Notes under the pieces: generated by a model
Seen by the model: the letters and a program-made list of their open reading frames with translations, nothing else
Databases searched by the model: none
What the model was told of the DNA's origin: nothing
Translations under genes and position numbers: made by a program
Source: an uncultured Porphyromonas sp.
Lineage (GTDB): Bacteria > Bacteroidota > Bacteroidia > Bacteroidales > Porphyromonadaceae
Direction: 5' to 3'
DNA length: 64,000 nt
Assembly: GCF_900541275.1 (NCBI RefSeq)
Contig: NZ_UQJH01000001.1
Location: forward strand, 124,001 to 188,000
Shown: positions 61,270 through 64,000 of the stretch, one piece after another
How the letters are laid out: each line of letters begins with the position of its first letter
Position numbering within the stretch: position 1 is the first letter of the stretch

Positions 61270-61360
61270 ACGAAAATCTCGGACGTAAAGGTACACATTT
61301 ACCGACTTAGAGCGTGGAAAAAGGTACAGCTCAGTATTACTATTTGTCCCCTCCTGATGC

Positions 61361-61406
61361 GAAAAATACCAAGGTCGTTCATCAAGTCTTGACGAACCTC
61401 CTTGGT
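61361..61406 (-). terminator. Terminator of the LptD-like gene
   Basis: TACCAAGG...GTTC-TCAA-gtc-TTGA-GAAC...CCTTGGTA stem; on the minus strand ATTTTTCGC follows. It lies 31 bases after the LptD-like stop. Confidence 0.85.
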
Positions 61407-61436
61407 AATTCAGTGCAGGCTATCCTGCCTCATGGG

Positions 61437-64000
61437 TCAGTAGTACCAGGGATTGGTCCGCTGGGGATGGCTGCTCTCCTGATACTTCAGGTCCTGGAGG
61501 AGAGAGGCATCAACGGCAATGGAGAAGTTGTATGACTTGTAGGGCCCCACAGGGATGAAGCTGGCGCGCATTGACCAGCAGTGGAGATCGCGCTGCAAGT
61601 TGCACGACATATTAGTGATCTTATTGAGCTGGAAATTATAGTTAGCGGAGAAATTGAAGTGCCAATTCTTCGTCACGCTAAGATTTCCATTGAAGCTTAG
61701 ATCTTGAGAGAACTTGTAGGTAAACTCCCGAATTCTCGGATCAAAAGGACCCTGGCCCATAGTAAGGCTATAGTTAAAGCCCAGATTCCAGTCAATCACA
61801 TTCTTGCTGTACCCGTATGGATCGTACTCGAGATCGCTCTGTCCGGAGGAGAAGAGGGAGCCTCCGCCACCGCCATCCGGAGAGTTGCCTGATCCTCCGC
61901 GTGGTCGCTGCTCGGTGCCGGGAGGATTGGCTGTGTCATCACCCTCATCCTTCTCGTCCTTGCGCCTCAGCCCCACCTTGGCAAGCAGCTCACTGAGGGT
62001 CTTCGGGTTAAGGTTGTAGGAGAAGCTTGTCGAGGTGCCTCTAAACCAGCCGATCCCCTTCCCAGCGGTGATGCGTAGCTTGTCGACACGGTAGGGTACT
62101 ATCTTTCCGTCATACTCGTAGTAGTCCCAGATGTAGGGGTCAAAGGAGCCACCCAGCCTCAGCGTAAAGTCCTTGGTAAAACGGAGGGCTATATTGGCTT
62201 GGAAGTCACTCCATCGGAAGGAGTCGGCGGCAAAGTTGTAGGAGGTGGAGAAGGAGAGATTGTCTATCAGACTGATCTTTCGCGCCTTGACACTATCGCT
62301 CTTCGCAGCCAACTTTGCCTCGACATTATTGCTTACGGAGAGGCTGACGCTACCGCTTTTGCCTCTGCCGGGGACACCAAATAGCTGCCCATCGTAGGGA
62401 CTGTACCACCTATCCAGTTGACGTCCGTCCCTACTGATGTATTGCAGATGCTCCCAGTAGCCAAACCTTGGGTCGGCGAAGTCAGGCTGGTAATTGAGTG
62501 AGATCGAGGGCTCCATACGGTGGCGAATCATCTCCACATTTTTTCCGGCCCAAGGGACCCATGACATGGGCTTAAAGAATCCGTAGATGGTCGTCGAGAG
62601 GGCGAGCGAGGCACGGAAGTCGTACACTCGATTGAAGCCATAGGTGGTGTCCACGGGGATGATATCGTTCTTCTCGGGATCGTAGGCGCGAGTCACCCGG
62701 GAGCTGTACCATCGCTCGTTGTAGCTTACCGAGGGGGTTACCTTAAAGTAATTAAGGAGGTCGAAAGAGGCACTCACAGGGATGGAGTGGCTGACGCCAT
62801 TGCGCCAGTCCTTGATGAGATTGGTCCTGAAGAGTTGATTCTCCTTCGTGGTGATTGAGTTTCGCAACTGACCGGAGTAGGAGAGAGAGATCTTCTCGTA
62901 CCAACGCTCCTTACCGACAGCTTTTTTCCGCTTAAAGGGGAAGATCCTGCTTGCCGACCAAGAGAGGTTGGGTAGCGTCACAGCTACCGTACTATCCTGG
63001 GAGCGCTGTGTGATGTCCACCGATCCGGTGATGGACCAGGGGCTATTGGGGAAACGTCTCGAGAAGCTGATCGAGGAGCTCTTGGTATTCTGACCCATCA
63101 TCGCCTGATTATAGAGCGCGTTGAGGTCGTTGTGGTTGTAGGAAGAGGTGGAGAAATTAACGTTGGCAGAGAAGGTCCTGTAGGGATCAGCCTTAGGATC
63201 TTGCTGGTGGGACCAGGCGATGCGGAAGTCGGTACTCTCGGAGTAATCGCCGGCGATGCGGTCTCCGCGCTTCGTCTTGAGGTAGGAGGCGTTGACGGAC
63301 CCGCTGTGCCGGTAGCGCCGACGATAGGTAGAGCGTCCTGTGAGCCCCCAGGAGCCCTTGGTATAGAGATCTCCGGTCACCTCGAGGTCTACATGATCAT
63401 TGAGTGCCAGGTAGTAGCCCCCATTGCGGAGGTAAAATCCTCTGTCTCCCTCCTCTCCGTAGGTCGGCATCAGGAGTCCGGATGATCGCTTCGTAGTGAA
63501 GGGGAAGAATGCGAAGGGCAAGCCTATCGGCAGTGGCACGTCAGCCACTACGAGATAGACCGGTCCGGAGACCAGATCCTTGGCGGGGCGGACCTTAGCC
63601 TCCGTCATGGCGATGTAGTAGTGGGGATGCTCGTGGTTCTCACAGGTGGAGTATTTGCCGTCCTTCATATAGAGGTCAGAGTTCTCCATACGCTTGGTCT
63701 TCTGCGCCACGACATAGCCCTCGCCTTGCTTCGTGATCACGTCAGTGATGTAGCCACGCTGAGTCTTGACATTGTAGCGCATTGACTTCGCCTCGTACTC
63801 GTCCTGACCTGTGGTGATCTTGGCGTAGTGACGCTCTTTCTTGAGGGAGTCGGGATAGTCGATGTAGGTGGAGAAGATTGTCCCCGAGTCTGTCTTCATC
63901 TCCATAAAGTCTCCCGTGATCTTATTGTCTCCATAGTTGACTGTCCCCTCACCGTACATACGCACTATATTGCGCTTGGGGTAGATCGCAATGGAGTCAT
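61437..64000 (-). CDS. LptD-like outer-membrane LPS assembly protein (partial)
   Basis: At least 854 codons; the frame continues upstream past the right edge (the visible in-frame residues there read DSIAIYPKRN), so the N-terminus is missing. An OstA/LptA-like beta-jellyroll occupies the first 80 visible residues (GEGTVNYGDNKITGDF, in part), then comes the large C-terminal barrel with GLLMPTYG and many aromatic-ended strands. A low-complexity stretch rich in Gly, Asp, Pro and Arg (about genome 61850-61960) interrupts the barrel. It would place LPS in the outer leaflet. It ends at a strong terminator. Confidence 0.85.
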   Translation of the reverse strand, partial: DSIAIYPKRNIVRMYGEGTVNYGDNKITGDFMEMKTDSGTIFSTYIDYPDSLKKERHYAKITTGQDEYEAKSMRYNVKTQRGYITDVITKQGEGYVVAQKTKRMENSDLYMKDGKYSTCENHEHPHYYIAMTEAKVRPAKDLVSGPVYLVVADVPLPIGLPFAFFPFTTKRSSGLLMPTYGEEGDRGFYLRNGGYYLALNDHVDLEVTGDLYTKGSWGLTGRSTYRRRYRHSGSVNASYLKTKRGDRIAGDYSESTDFRIAWSHQQDPKADPYRTFSANVNFSTSSYNHNDLNALYNQAMMGQNTKSSSISFSRRFPNSPWSITGSVDITQRSQDSTVAVTLPNLSWSASRIFPFKRKKAVGKERWYEKISLSYSGQLRNSITTKENQLFRTNLIKDWRNGVSHSIPVSASFDLLNYFKVTPSVSYNERWYSSRVTRAYDPEKNDIIPVDTTYGFNRVYDFRASLALSTTIYGFFKPMSWVPWAGKNVEMIRHRMEPSISLNYQPDFADPRFGYWEHLQYISRDGRQLDRWYSPYDGQLFGVPGRGKSGSVSLSVSNNVEAKLAAKSDSVKARKISLIDNLSFSTSYNFAADSFRWSDFQANIALRFTKDFTLRLGGSFDPYIWDYYEYDGKIVPYRVDKLRITAGKGIGWFRGTSTSFSYNLNPKTLSELLAKVGLRRKDEKDEGDDTANPPGTEQRPRGGSGNSPDGGGGGSLFSSGQSDLEYDPYGYSKNVIDWNLGFNYSLTMGQGPFDPRIREFTYKFSQDLSFNGNLSVTKNWHFNFSANYNFQLNKITNMSCNLQRDLHCWSMRASFIPVGPYKSYNFSIAVDASLLQDLKYQESSHPQRTNPWYY

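Overview
The window reads as chromosomal DNA of a Bacteroidales bacterium, most likely a Porphyromonas-type, amino-acid-fermenting anaerobe; this is inferred, not proven. Supporting signs: promoters of the Bacteroidetes form (TTG, 19-21 bases, TAnnTTTG) before several RNA genes and operons; a tmRNA whose tag reads GENNYALAA; a GLPGLI-family protein, a fimbrillin-like lipoprotein, a cell-surface DPP-IV type peptidase, a GH92 mannosidase, a long-form urocanate hydratase and an LptD-like outer-membrane protein. Genes are densely packed in operons with short overlaps, and no insertion sequence, phage or CRISPR array is visible.

Left part (1-16089): the start of a tricorn-like S41 peptidase (cut by the window edge), a two-piece LysO-type lysine exporter, a HAD phosphatase fused to a hotdog thioesterase, pfkA, groES-groEL, and a small secreted thioredoxin-like protein. 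Then a nine-gene minus-strand operon (15959 to 7029) holds the methylaspartate route of glutamate fermentation: glutamate mutase small subunit, its reactivase MutL, mutase large subunit, methylaspartate ammonia-lyase, an AtuA-like protein, a DUF4387 protein, a P-loop NTPase and a two-subunit class I hydratase (probable mesaconase/fumarase). It starts from a well-formed promoter at 16060-16089.

Middle (16090-39736): a plus-strand group (DUF4199 membrane protein, glycosyltransferase, ApbE, MerR-type regulator, ribonuclease Z); a large minus-strand surface lipoprotein; a plus-strand group (DPP-IV, LipA, lactonase-like lipoprotein, two half-size chromate transporters); a six-gene minus-strand operon (M20 dipeptidase, MTA/SAH-type deaminase, purine nucleoside phosphorylase, GH92 mannosidase, LolC/E-like permease, RibH); and a GLPGLI/outer-membrane barrel pair.

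Right part (39737-64000): a five-gene hut operon (hutU, ftcD, hutI, fchA, hutH) turns histidine into glutamate plus a one-carbon unit on tetrahydrofolate. With the methylaspartate operon this gives a route histidine to urocanate to glutamate to methylaspartate to mesaconate to citramalate; the last lyase step is not in the window. After it come two tRNA-Leu genes, tRNA-Ser, a CBM9-like protein, nth, pheS, tmRNA, tRNA-Arg, then mltG, a Nif3-like protein, a zinc-ribbon protein and tilS, then tRNA-Gly, dnaA, a Nat-type ABC transporter, dnaG and a partial LptD-like gene.

The least explained elements are the AtuA/DUF4387/P-loop trio inside the glutamate-fermentation operon, a family of near-palindromic repeats (core TAATATCGGTATTA) lying between divergent promoters at two distant places, and several strong hairpins in leaders (dnaA, tilS) or next to RNA genes.
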